From assembly GCA_022570795.1 (NCBI GenBank), contig JAKUDP010000004.1, positions 2,046,001-2,110,000 of the forward strand: 64,000 bases of DNA, in the 5' to 3' direction. The first letter of the stretch is position 1, and every line of letters starts with the position of its first letter. Position numbers and translations under genes: made by a program. The stretch comes from Sphaerulina vaccinii (taxonomy: Eukaryota > Ascomycota > Dothideomycetes > Mycosphaerellales > Mycosphaerellaceae). Of this stretch, positions 44,772-55,605 are shown piece by piece. The notes under the pieces were generated by a model. That model was not told where the DNA came from. It worked only from the letters and a program-made list of their open reading frames with translations, and ran no database searches.

Positions 44772-45602
44772 ATGGCTGAAGCAGCTGGACTAGCTCTGGG
44801 CGGCATAGGTGCGCTAGCACTTGTGGATACTGCGCTGAATGGCTTCGAGCGCATCGAATCTGGAGCAAGTTATGGGAGGGAGTACAACAAGACAGCTCTC
44901 AAGTTGAGTCTGAACGAACTACGACTCAGCCGGTGGAAGGAAGCCAGTCCAGCTGGTATCACTGTGTCTGAAGATGAAGCAGCCAAAGTGAAGAAGCTCC
45001 TAGGCGAGATCGGAGCGAACTTCGAAGATGCCGAACGTATTGCCGCAAGATATGAGCAGGAGCAGGTGGCGGACCTTGATGGTGAGATTGGTGCTCAGAT
45101 GGAGAGTGTCATCACACAAGTCCATCGACTGGCGAAATTGAGGCAGAAGACCTCATCTCTTGGTCGAGTGGTCAAGTGGGCTCTCCATGACGAGAGGAAG
45201 TTCAAAGGATTGGCAGAAGATCAGACCAAGCTGATCGCCCAGCTCGTCGACCTCTTCCCAGCAAATAGCGAGCAGCAGATGCAGCTCGTCAAACGCGATG
45301 CTCAAGATCTGATCGCGCAGTCCGACGGCGCAGGGCCCTCACTCTTGCTAGAAGCAGCAGATAAGGTTGATCCTGAACTGAGCTACGGCTTGAAAGCGGT
45401 CGCCACTGATGCCACCCACACCTTCCGCAACGTGAGGACTCTGGATGAAGCTCGAGCGCATAATGGAGATTTCGTGGATAACGACTTCCGAGGTTCCAAG
45501 CTGGATGTGAAGTACAACTTTGAGGACATCGTGGCATCCAATAAGGCAAGGCAGCACAATGGCACCAAGTATGGAGGAAATGACTATGTCCTGAGTGGTT
45601 GA
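44772..45602 (+). CDS. HeLo-domain protein with HET-s-type two-repeat amyloid tail
   Basis: Single exon, 276 residues. The N-terminus (MAEAAGLALGGIGALALVDTALNGFERIESG, quoted in two parts: MAEAAGLALGGIGALALVDT and ALNGFERIESG) followed by LKLSLNELRLSRW is the HeLo (prion-inhibition and propagation) domain, about 1-215, with the hydrophobic first helix used by HET-S in membrane damage. The last 60 residues hold two pseudo-repeats: repeat 1 about 217-240 with FRNVRTLDEARAHNG, repeat 2 about 249-272 with FEDIVASNKARQHNGTKYGG. The shared pattern is F-x-x-(V/I), then A-R-x-H-N-G 32 residues apart, then N-D-(F/Y). Total length, domain order, repeat spacing and the YGG after the second repeat all match the HET-s prion domain of Podospora. 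Such tails receive an amyloid signal from NLR proteins and trigger cell death in incompatibility or defence. Ordinary codon use; no partner gene nearby. Confidence 0.88.
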   Translation: MAEAAGLALGGIGALALVDTALNGFERIESGASYGREYNKTALKLSLNELRLSRWKEASPAGITVSEDEAAKVKKLLGEIGANFEDAERIAARYEQEQVADLDGEIGAQMESVITQVHRLAKLRQKTSSLGRVVKWALHDERKFKGLAEDQTKLIAQLVDLFPANSEQQMQLVKRDAQDLIAQSDGAGPSLLLEAADKVDPELSYGLKAVATDATHTFRNVRTLDEARAHNGDFVDNDFRGSKLDVKYNFEDIVASNKARQHNGTKYGGNDYVLSG

Positions 45603-46129
45603 AAGCAGATTTGGAAATGGCAGGTATGTCCCAGACGACTGAGAGAAGTTCGCAGGGCTTGAGTCCGGGCGGAGGAGTGTTGTCGCATTCAAAGTGAACT
45701 GGCTCTGAGAGGTCGATGTTCGGCATGTCGTTGTTGGAAATAGGAAATTGACGATATATCAAGCTCGCGTGGCGCGCGTTCGTGGCGTTGTCGAGATTGC
45801 TTGTAGCTGATAAGAAGTAGTCAAATGCTATCGGGGCTCTTCTTTCTACTGTCTGCACAGCAGGAATCATCCATCTTGCCCGCCGCATCAAAGTCGATGA
45901 TGTAGAGATGTGAAGTTGGCCGAGATTGTCCGTGGCGTGCAGGGAGTGGAAATGTCGATGAACATGAAACGAGCGACGAGTTGACGCGTTTTGAGCGGAA
46001 GCCACAGTTTTTCCGCTGCACCAATCACCACCCCTGTCCCCAGTCCTCGCAAGGCTGCACCCCTTTCCATGTTCTTTCCGCGACTCTCGAAGACGACATC
46101 CATCTCATCAACTCGATCAACAACTCACA
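45603..46129. other. Intergenic
   Basis: 3' flank of the HeLo gene and promoter of the transporter gene. No NLR-like or other partner gene is found here. Confidence 0.5.
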
Positions 46130-47508
46130 ATGTCATCCAAGAACGACATCAGAATGTCCAGCGAGGAGGATCGCAAACTGGAGGGCGGAGAGGCCTCTGC
46201 TCCAGTCGCCAAGGAAGCGCCTAAGAAGGACCTCCACCCGGCATTCTACATCGCGTATGGTAGCGACCGTTGTGTGAGGGTATCAGAACACTTCTAATGC
46301 TCCTACAGTCTCTGGATCTGCCTTTCAGGTGGTGTCATCTTGTTCAACAAATGGATTCTACATACTGCCAAGTTCGGTATGTCTTGAGGCGCATAACACG
46401 TTCAGCCTGGGCCTTCCGCTGATGCTGAAGCAGAGTTTCCACTATTCTTGACGACCTGGCATATGCTGTTTGCAACTGTGGTTACACAATGCCTGGCCAA
46501 GTTCACGACAGTTCTCGATTCGCGACACAAGGTGCCCATGAACCGTGAAACTTACACGAGAGCTATCCTGCCAATTGGCTTGTTCTTCAGCTTCAGTTTG
46601 ATCTGCGGAAATGTGGCTTACCTCTATCTGAGTGTATCCTTCATTCAGATGCTGAAGGCATCGAATGTGATTGCGACTCTTCTCGCGACATGGGCGTTCA
46701 TAATCTCGCCACCAGACATGAAGAAGCTCGCTAACGTATCTGCCATCATGGTTGGGATCATCATTGCCTCATACGGCGAGATCCAATTTGTTATGGTCGG
46801 CTTTCTCAGTGAGTTCTCTAGGGACTACTAGTACGAAGTAGGCGCTGACTTTGATGATAGTCCAAATGGCTGGAATTGTCTTCGAGGCTGTCCGACTCGT
46901 CATGGTGCAGCGCATCCTGTCTGCACCTGAGTTCAAGATGGACCCACTTGTCTCGCTCTACTACTACGCACCTGCATGTGCCGCCATCAACGGTGTTATC
47001 ACACTCTTTGTCGAAGTGCCCAAGATGGGCATGGGTGACATCTACAATGTTGGCATCATCACTCTGCTCCTGAACGCTGCAGTCGCATTCGGACTCAACG
47101 TTTCTGTTGTCTTCCTGGTACGCTGCGACTCTGCTGAGCATCTTGAACATATGCTAACGCTCATAGATCGGCAAAACCTCTGCCGTCGTCCTTACTCTCT
47201 CCGGTGTCCTCAAGGACATCTTGCTCGTCGTGGCCTCAATGGTCATCTTCCAGGATCCTGTCGCACCTCTGCAGTTCTTCGGATACTCCATTGCACTCGG
47301 CGGTCTTGTCTGGTACAAGCTCGGTGCTGATGGCGTCAAGAACGGCATTCGGGATTCACAGCTTGCATTTGCACAAATGCAGCAGAACAACCCTGCTCGG
47401 GCCAAAGGCCTGGTTCTCGCGGCTGTCTTGATTGGCGGTTTCCTTGTCGTGTACTCCTTATTCCCATCACTCTTGGGCATCGAGCAGCAGACTCCTTACA
47501 CGGGATGA
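46130..47508 (+). CDS. Triose-phosphate/nucleotide-sugar transporter family protein (DMT superfamily)
   Basis: Five exons: 46130-46254, 46309-46376, 46434-46808, 46861-47117 and 47167-47508, introns 54, 57, 52 and 49 nt; product 388 residues. After a hydrophilic N-terminus of about 37 residues come ten TM helices. Family words include LSGGVILFNKWILHT, FPLFLTTWHMLFAT, SVSFIQMLKASNVIATLLAT, and the late GKTSAVVLTLSGVLKDILLV with the conserved K-T pair. These proteins exchange phosphorylated sugars or nucleotide sugars across Golgi or ER membranes; substrate cannot be read from sequence. C-terminus ends in TPYTG with no obvious ER-retrieval signal. Every junction falls at a conserved residue, so the structure is reliable. 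Confidence 0.93.
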
Positions 47509-48185
47509 GATGCTATACGGTCGGAGATGACCTTGAATCATGGCTGTGGAAGCTAGATGCTGCGACCACGTCAGATCCATCCCTCGGGTTCCGCGAGCTG
47601 CTATCGAACAGAAGGGAAGTCGCGCAACACGAAGAGATAGCCGAGTCTTGGCAAAAGCTGTAGACTGGTCAACTCCACAGTTTGGAGGTACATGCATGGA
47701 GGAGGCCCATGCTGAGTATTGAAGAGCCATGACTGACCCCAGCTTCGAGGTGTCGAAAGCCCTAGATTCGAGCGAAGAAACAGGCGAAGTCTTTACAGCC
47801 ATTCCCCACAGCAGCTTCAGCACATAGATGAGTGTTAATACTAATATCACCTTTATTATCTGCGCATCTTGTGATCGAAAGCTGATCCTGTAAAGCTTCA
47901 ATAGCTCGATTTCGAACGACGGACAACAAGAGGCGCCGGAACATCGACTTCGCCCAATAGCGACATGCGAGACCTGGAGGATAGGAAGAGCGGAGGTTTC
48001 TTCAAGCCTGAATCAGCTGAACCACATTCTACCAGCTCCATCTCGCCTAACACCAAGAGCACGCATTTCAATTCCCCTGCCATCGCCCAGGCATTCCGGA
48101 GTCGTGGACACTTCTCAGCTTGCCCAGTCAGCTCGAAGCTGCTCACAATCACCCTCCTCAGCACCCGCACTACCCTTCGGCTCAG
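47509..48185. other. Convergent 3' flanks
   Basis: No gene. Nothing beyond ordinary spacer between two genes that end towards each other. Confidence 0.5.
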
Positions 48186-49499
48186 CTAGACCTTAGGCCA
48201 CCCCTTGGCGGCCTTGTAGGCCTTCTTGAAGTCAGACTTGTCCTTGGCAGTTGGTCTGGTGAAGCAGTCTTCCAGCGGGCACTGCTTCCCCCACTTCTCC
48301 CACTCTGGATGCTGGTCGCCGATTCGCTCCAGTTTGAAGTAGATGCACAAGCCGCCCAACTTGTTGTGCATCTGGATCACCTGCATTTGGAAAAAGTCAA
48401 TAAGCATTCCCGGGACACCTTCGAAGCTGCTGGAACTTACATCATCAATCATATACAACCCATCGTAACGCAGACCATTGAACTTGAAGTATCCCGGCAT
48501 GCCCTCGTAGCTGCTTCGAAGGACACGAACTGGCTGCTTGTTCTCTTTGCTTGTGCGAAGGTAGCGAGTGTATTGCGATTCGGGAGGGATCTCATCGGCG
48601 TTCGCGTGTTTTTTACTCTCCTTTGCAGCGTAGCAGATCGTGTCGCCATCATCCTCATCGTAGTTGACCTTGGCATACTCAGAGGAAAGCACGATCGAAT
48701 AGGCGCCTCCCTTAGCATCACCATACACCCCTCCTTGCATAGCACCGTGAGCTCCACAGAAGACAGCGATGGGCTGAATGGGAAACCAGGCGCCTGGTGC
48801 ATTGCCGTTGTGGCCGACCACGTTGGGAAGTCTTCTGTACTTCTTGAGGTAGCGGTGGTCGAGGATAGGGATCCAGTTATTGTTCTTGTCCAGTGATCTG
48901 GCAATACCGAACATGTTCGAGCCCATGCCCCAGTATGGATCATCTGCTTGTGGATGACCTAGCTCGGAAGGCGTGTAATCGTCAATTACCGGCGTGCTCG
49001 AAAGCTCTGCTGTAAGGTCATCATCGGTGACGGGTGTGTCTGCGTTATTGGCTGCCATCAGAGTGTCGAAGTCAGGCACCTCGTCTTCGAAAAGGCTCTT
49101 GAGATCATCATCCTCATGATCCACTGCGGCCTGCCACCCGTCCTCTGACACAAACCCATGCTTCTGCCTACGATCATAGCTCTGCAGGAGTGCTTGGGCT
49201 CTTGGCAACACTGACTGCACCCATCCACTTGGCCACTGTCTGATGATCGTGGTCATGAACCAATACAGCCTAGTCTCAAAGATGAACTGAGGACATTCAA
49301 ATGCTTGTCCTTTCCCCTCGAGAAAGTCCAGCAGAGCTACCACACGTGTGCTAAGCTCTGACTCGTGCCGTGCAAAGTCCCCATCTGTGGTATTGCAGTT
49401 CTCGAAGAAAGATTGAACACTGTTCACATACTGAACGGCAGTGCTGAAATTAGTCACAGTATTCGGCGATAAGGAGTCGTCGGCCATGTTGAGATCCAT
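48186..49499 (-). CDS. SRA-YDG domain protein without RING finger
   Basis: Two exons, 49499-48441 and 48380-48186, product 417 residues. The 60 nt intron (GTAAGT...ATGCAG) has length divisible by three and no stop, so an unspliced form would add 20 residues. Residues 1-190 are acidic and helical with no known fold. The SRA-YDG domain spans about 190-355: an atypical Gly-rich lead, then GAHGAMQGGVYGDAKGGAYS, a DEDDGDTICYAAK loop, and GLRYDGLYMIDD, the signature Y-D-G. The C-terminus (HNKLGGLCIYFKLERI) completes the barrel. SRA domains flip and bind methylated or hemimethylated cytosine; in animals and plants they sit in UHRF1 or SUVH proteins. Here no RING, PHD or SET domain is present. The base-binding residues cannot be verified by eye. 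Confidence 0.82.
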   Translation of the reverse strand: MDLNMADDSLSPNTVTNFSTAVQYVNSVQSFFENCNTTDGDFARHESELSTRVVALLDFLEGKGQAFECPQFIFETRLYWFMTTIIRQWPSGWVQSVLPRAQALLQSYDRRQKHGFVSEDGWQAAVDHEDDDLKSLFEDEVPDFDTLMAANNADTPVTDDDLTAELSSTPVIDDYTPSELGHPQADDPYWGMGSNMFGIARSLDKNNNWIPILDHRYLKKYRRLPNVVGHNGNAPGAWFPIQPIAVFCGAHGAMQGGVYGDAKGGAYSIVLSSEYAKVNYDEDDGDTICYAAKESKKHANADEIPPESQYTRYLRTSKENKQPVRVLRSSYEGMPGYFKFNGLRYDGLYMIDDVSSSSFEGVPGMLIDFFQMQVIQMHNKLGGLCIYFKLERIGDQHPEWEKWGKQCPLEDCFTRPTAKDKSDFKKAYKAAKGWPKV

Positions 49500-50751
49500 C
49501 TTGCTAAGAGCGCAAGTTTGGCACCTTTGAGACTAGACGCAGCCCAGGTGATACTGTACTGTATGGGCGACTTGTTTGCTAAAGAGAGTGTTGTGCCATT
49601 GTCACTTACTTCTCAAAATTTCCTTCGATCAACGAGCGAGAATGTACCAGTAACTGCTGCAGACAGTCTCTACCTTCGCGAGCTTGGCACTCCTGTAGTG
49701 CAAGATGGACAAAGCAGTGTTATTCAGCGAGACTTTCCTGTCGTCTTGTCGTTGTCGTGGAGGCGCCAATGCCGTTCGGGCCGTTCCTCAGGTCTTGTTT
49801 TGTTGTCTTCATCCATGCGAGGATGCTCATGTCCTCATCAACACGTCGACCATTCGTCTTCCCATCTTCTGTGTCGCGCGTCCTTCGCTCTCTCTCTTCC
49901 TCGGTCTCTCTTTGACCTGGTCAGCAACAGATGAAGAGGCCGAACCTCGACAATGCAGACCCCCCGGCACTCAAGCTTGTCCTCCACGCAGTCTACCTCT
50001 TCTCTATCATGTCGCAGGAGAAACGCATTTGCAGAACAAAAATCGTGGGACTGCCAGAGAGATCTCGAGTTTACTTGTCATCAAAGACTGCTTCTAGAAC
50101 AAGGGATGATAAGCATGCGCCTGCTCTGCACAAGATCTCCACCACGGCTTGGCATCGAGGTCTCTCAAGTGCTTCAGTATTCTAGTCGAAGCTTACCTCG
50201 ACCTCAGGCGTGGCCGCCACCGTGCTCACGACTGTGGTACTGTATTCCGGATGCTGCGGACTCAAGCGGCTGATGCTGTGCTTCAAAAGATCAAGGTCAT
50301 CCCGACGATCTCCCTAACCATCGCCGAGCTCGCTTCTATCATCCCGAACTGGCCCCAGATCATGCAGGCGATGGCGTAGCACAGGTTATTTGCTTCGGAC
50401 TTCTATCCGCTGCCGACTCCAGCTTCACCTGCGCAGCATCATTGCTCTCATGCCACGAGTCTAGGCTTGCGGCAGTTACTGGAAGCAAAACATCTGCTCA
50501 CGATACTGGGTTTAGCAGAGTGGACATTATGTTCGGCCTCCTCCTAGCTGGGACATTGGATTGCAGGCAAATTGACATCATTCTTCAGTGCTTACGCATC
50601 ACCACAGCAGCTAATGTTGTATCCGCTATCGAAGCGCATCAGACTGACATCAATGGCCACGATCGTGGTCTAATATATAAGTCATATGCTTTCTATATGT
50701 GTAAGTTTCCATTATACTTTCTAAATAAAGAAGTCAGCAACACTCACAATC
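49500..50751. other. Intergenic, possibly holding gene remnants
   Basis: 1.25 kb between divergent genes. Some short stretches look faintly coding (for example 49975-50170 and 50149-50376, the latter with LTIAELASIIPNWPQIMQ), but they lie in different frames without an ATG or splice sites that would join them. A remnant is possible; not called. Confidence 0.4.
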
Positions 50752-52656
50752 ATGGGTTCAACTAAACCACAGACCGAGTTCGATTTTATCGTTGTAGGAG
50801 GTATGTCCTACCTTTGAACCTGGAACACTCGGGTCAAAGTTACTAACAAGTGCAGGCGGTACTGCTGGTAATGCAGTGGCCGGAAGATTGGCGGAGAACC
50901 CAGATGTCTCTGTGGCAGTTATCGAGGCTGGTCCAAGGTACGATAGCTCATGGTGATTTTGACGCAGTATGCTGACATGAGATAGCAATACCAAGGATAT
51001 TGACATGGTCACCACACCAGCCCGTGCCTTTGAGATACGAGGAAGCAAGTACGACTGGAACTTTAAAGGCACTTTCGTCGATCGACCAGATTATACACGA
51101 GTGGAGAAACCAATCACTAGAGGCAAACTTCTTGGCGGCAGCAGTATCGGCAACTATTATACCTGGGTGCGTGGCAGCAAAGGCACGTTCGATGACTGGA
51201 AAGAGTTTGGTGGCGACGAATGGACCTGGTCGCAATGTGAAGAGTACTTTAATAAGGTTAGTAGCTCACTCATATCTCCTCTCCACTTGGCACTTTACTG
51301 ACTTTTCAGCCTGCAACATACCACGACGATAAGGCTGAGCTTGACGCCTCCTTGGCAAAGATGAACCGTGATGGGCCACTAGACATCTCTGTCAGCGACA
51401 TGCTGCCCGAGCTGCAGCCTTTCCGTGACGCTCTTACCAAGGCTTGGGTCAGCAAAGGCGGCATACTACGCGACAATGTCTATGAAGGCACTCAAGAAGG
51501 TCTAGTCAAGAACCTCAACTCAATCTACAAGGGAGTACGCACGACGAGCGTCGAGTATCTGACCGGCAAGTCGAACGTCACTGTACTGGCCGAGACCGAA
51601 GTCAACAAGATTGTCATCACAGACGGTGTAGCGACTGGTGTGGAGGTCGTGAACAAGCACGATGAAAGATCGACGATCACCGCTCGACAAGAGATCATTG
51701 TGTCTGCTGGCGCTTTCCAGAGTCCATACGTTCTCATGCTCAGTGGCATTGGTCCCAAGCAGCACCTGGACGCATTCGGCATTCCATGTCTCGTTGACAG
51801 CAAGCATGTTGGCCAGAACTTGCTCGATCATCCTATCATGCCCCACGTCTTCAAGTTCAAGAAGCCTATCGGCCTGGATCACCACTTGCTCCAAAATACT
51901 CTCGAGAAGAAGGCGGCCCATGCCGCTTACAACAGAGATCACTCTGGTCCTCTTCACAGTGGTCTCCTCGAGCTTATCGCATTTCCTCGTATCGACGAGC
52001 GTCTCAACAAGTTCCCTCAATATCGAGCGGCGAAGAAAGCGAATGGAGGACTCGATCCTTTCGGACCAGATGGCCAGCCACATTTCGAAGTCGACTTCGT
52101 CCCAATGTTCTCTGATGCATTCCAATTTCACTTTCCTGCGCCTGCAGATGGCAGTGACTGCCTTACAGTCATCATTGATCTACTTAGACCGGTGTCGAAG
52201 GCGGGAGAAGTCTTGCTCCAGTCCGCTGATCCCAAGACACAACCATTCATCAACCAGAACTTCCTGAACAACGACTTGGATATTCTCGCTCTCCGAGAAG
52301 GTGTCAGACACATCGATGACATTCTCATGACTGGCGATGGTATGAAGGACTTGCTTGGTGACGATCACCCATGGCCACTGCCACGAACCAGTGATGAGGC
52401 AATGAACCAGCAGATTCTAGAGAGAATGCAGACGGGATACCACCCATGTGGAACTGCACGACTCGGCAAGGATATCGAGCAAGGTGTCGTTGATGCGCAT
52501 CTGAGAGTGCACGGTGTGCAGAAGCTGAGAGTGATCGATGCGTCTGTCTTCCCTGTCATTCCAGACTGCAGAATCCAGAACGACGTGTACATGGTGGCGG
52601 AGAAGGGCGCAGATATGATCAAGAGCGAATATCCTGATCTGTACAAGAAGGAGTAG
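50752..52656 (+). CDS. GMC-family FAD oxidoreductase
   Basis: Four exons: 50752-50800, 50856-50937, 50986-51256 and 51310-52656, introns 55, 48 and 53 nt; product 582 residues. The FAD-binding Rossmann motif is formed across the first junctions (DFIVVGGGTAGNAVAGRLAE, then VAVIEAGP). GMC signature 1 follows (RGKLLGGSSIGNYYTWVRG), then signature 2 (GAFQSPYVLMLSGIGP). The C-terminal active site has TGYHPCGTARLG with the catalytic His and a conserved Asn in RIQNDVYMVAEKGA. No signal peptide, so it acts inside the cell. GMC enzymes oxidise alcohols such as choline, glucose, aryl alcohols or vanillyl alcohol and often make H2O2; many sit in secondary-metabolite clusters. The substrate is not evident. 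Same strand as the galactose oxidase and flavoprotein genes that follow. Confidence 0.93.
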
Positions 52657-53572
52657 CAGAAGAAGGTTATGGCATCTGGGTCTTACATGATGTATGATGA
52701 ATTATAGTAATGAACAATTGAACGAGTTCTTAAAAGACTTAGACCTTGGAACGATGAAACTACAGCTGGTGTTTGGTTTCGGGCCGATCCTCTTCTGTCT
52801 ATTGATGATGTTCCTGGTTCTGAGTTTCTCTTCCTTCTGCTTCACCGCAAGTCATCAAGAACGACGTGTGAACAACGTGGATCTCGCGCGACAAGATCTC
52901 TCCTACACCGACGTTTGCCGGGTTTCACACTCTACGTTCTGGCCACCTCCCTCAAGCCTCGCCAAGGCTGAACACGAAAGGTTCCTGAAGCCATCATGCC
53001 ACCTTAGAACATCCAATGTCAATCATCAGATTGCGACTCAAGAAATATCCGGCTGTTGACCAGCAGCGTCTGAAGGATGTCCATTCGTGAACGTTCACAC
53101 TGACCTTAGCATCACCGACTGAGAAGTACAAGAAACTCATGCACACCGCAAATCGAATCACGGTAGATCCCAGCCAGCCCGAAGGTTTGGCACTGCCGTT
53201 CTAATCATGGAGCTTGACCTGCCATAGCGGCAGTCACACGCCAACATGCCGAACCAGAATTGGACAGCTATACAGCATACCTGCCTCTTGTGGTTAGCAT
53301 ATATGTCTCCAGCTCTGGCAATTCTCCACGAGTCAGCCTTGCCGCTACTTCACACGAAAAACAAGAAGACAAGCCGTCCCTAAGGCATAACTCTATACTC
53401 ATCTGTGGTATGGTTATTGGCGATCACAAGTAGTTGTTAGAGAGTGTCGGCGGCATTGCTCTACACGGAGGTGGTGCCACCGAGCCTACTAGGCGGCGTT
53501 GCTCAGTACTTGTACTCGACGATGCCTATCGTTCATCGCAGATCTCGTCCTTGAGCTCACTCGATCGCACTG
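52657..53572. other. Intergenic
   Basis: 3' flank of the GMC gene and promoter of the galactose oxidase gene. An open stretch at 52694-53056 has one hydrophobic segment but otherwise looks like untranslated sequence; not called. Confidence 0.5.
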
Positions 53573-55189
53573 ATGGCTTTCTCACGCATAGCCATACTCC
53601 TAGCTTCAGTATCGCCAGTACTCGCGCAGAATGTTGGCACCTGGTCTTCCACAATTCGCTTCCCAGTCGTCCCTGTGGCAGCAGCTCCACTTCCTGGCAC
53701 GAATGGACAGATCTTGGTATGGTCGGCTTTCAACCCGAACGAATTCGAGTCAGGAAAAGGTCGAACGCAGACTGCCATCTACAATCCTGCCACTGGAAGT
53801 GTCACACAGCGTACCGTGACGAATACCCAACATGATATGTAGGTCGGATTTGCTATTAATATGCTCCTGTATGCCGTCTCGCTTACGTACTATGCAGGTT
53901 CTGTCCTGGGATCTCCTTCGACTTCAATGGCAATCTCATGGTCACAGGTGGCAACGACGCGAGTCGATCAAGCATATACAGCACCCAGCAGAAGGCCTGG
54001 ATATCTGGGCCAAACATGAAGATCGCTCGTGGCTATCAAACCTCCACAATCCTCTCTGACGGCAGAATCTTCCAAATCGGTGGTGGTTGGGTTGTTCCAG
54101 AGCTCAGAGGCAACAAGCATGGCGAGATATGGGACGGCAGCCAATGGTCATTACTCCCTGGAGCTCGGGTTGATCCTATCTTGACTGCTGATCGAGGTGG
54201 CAACTTTCGCAATGACAATCATGCTATGGTGAGACTGTTCAGTTCTCCGTTCTCAGATACCAATGCTAATGTGCTCATAGTTATTTGGCTGGTCGAACGG
54301 CTCAGCAATCAGCGTGGGGCCAAGCAAAGCAATGGTCTGGTATTACACCCAAGGTCAAGGCTCCTTTGCAGCTGCGGGCACACGCACAGGAGACTCTGAT
54401 GCGATGTGCGGCGTGGCAGCTATGTACGATGCTACGGCAGGCAAGATCCATGTTGCTGCTGGCAGTCCCGACTACGAGAACTCCGAAGCAACATCGAATT
54501 CCTTTATTGTCACCATTGGAGCTCCAGATAGCACTGCTCCAGTCGAGAGAACTTCAAACATGGCATTTCGACGAATCTTCGCCACGAGTACAGTCCTTCC
54601 AGATGGACAAGTCCTGGTCGTGGGTGGTCAATCATTTGGCAAGCCCTTTTCTGACGACGCAGCCATCATGACTCCGGAGCTATGGAACCCAGCGACAAAG
54701 GCTTATACTCGCATGGCCAACCACAGAGTGCCACGAACTTATCACTCGATCTCAATCCTCATGGCCGACGCACGAGTGCTCGTTGGCGGAGGTGGCCTTT
54801 GCGGAGGCTGCTCCACGAATCATCCTGATGCCGAGATCTTCACTCCTCCCTACCTGCTGAGATCAGATGGTAGAACGGCCGCAGCACGTCCGACGATCTC
54901 TGCTGTTTCTTCCAAGACTTTGAAAGTAGGAAGTACATTCACAGCGACCACTCGAAGCTCTGGCGCGAACGGCAGCTGGACCTTCGCTATTGTTCGTCTC
55001 GGCTCTGCAACACATACTGTCAATTCTGATCAAAGACGAATCCCTCTTACGCAGACATCGGTCAGCAATGGGGTGTATACATTCCGTCTACCCACCGATC
55101 CAGGTATCGTGATGCCAGGCTATTGGTGGTTGTTTGCCATGGAGAATGGTGTGCCGTCTGTTGCAACGGAACTGTTGATTACGCCCTAA
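53573..55189 (+). CDS. Secreted galactose oxidase (AA5_2 copper radical oxidase), kelch and C-terminal domains only
   Basis: Three exons: 53573-53838, 53898-54228 and 54281-55189, introns 59 and 52 nt; product 501 residues. Signal peptide 1-18 (ends SPVLA). The kelch propeller keeps every active-site residue: Cys91 (FCPG) and Tyr135 (ARGYQTS), 44 apart as in the thioether-linked pair of galactose oxidase; Trp153 (GGGWV), 18 further on; Tyr353-His354 (RTYHSIS) and His444 (SATHTVN) as copper ligands. The lid GGGGLCGGCSTNHPDAEIF is intact. A C-terminal Ig-like domain ends MPGYWWLFAMENGVPSVA. The N-terminal CBM32 of Fusarium galactose oxidase is absent, the signal peptide leading straight into the propeller. 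The enzyme oxidises primary alcohols such as C6 of galactose, making H2O2; the stacking Trp favours galactose over aliphatic alcohols (inference). Confidence 0.94.
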
Positions 55190-55605
55190 GCATAATTTAT
55201 TTCAAGCCATTTCCCTTGATAGCTTCCACTCTTTCCGACTTCTCTCTAGCGACATCTATGCAGCAACATGCTGTTGAAGCAAGTAAAGTCCTTCATTGTG
55301 CGCACCGACATCGTCGAGCAGTCGCCAAGAGAGCAGCGAGATCGGCGGATAAGTTGATACACCCTGCGATGGCCCATCTCACCTGGATGCTACCATCAAT
55401 GCGTCAGTACAACTATTGATGGACGTCCTGACGGTCATCGTGTCGGCTTTACAGCCATAGCATACTCAATCGACTGCCATGGTGTGGTAAGTAAGCCTGG
55501 CCTGTCGCACGATATCTCCTATCTCCACCAGGCATCGGCAACGAGGTACAGTACATAACTTGACAGCTCCTCCTTCGCCACTCATCCCTACCCACTGACT
55601 ACACC
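55190..55605. other. Intergenic
   Basis: Terminator of the galactose oxidase gene and promoter of the next; nothing else seen. Confidence 0.5.

Noticed and set aside
52694..53059. 121-residue open frame with a hydrophobic stretch
   Set aside because: Lies in the GMC 3' flank, with no codon-like character after the hydrophobic part.
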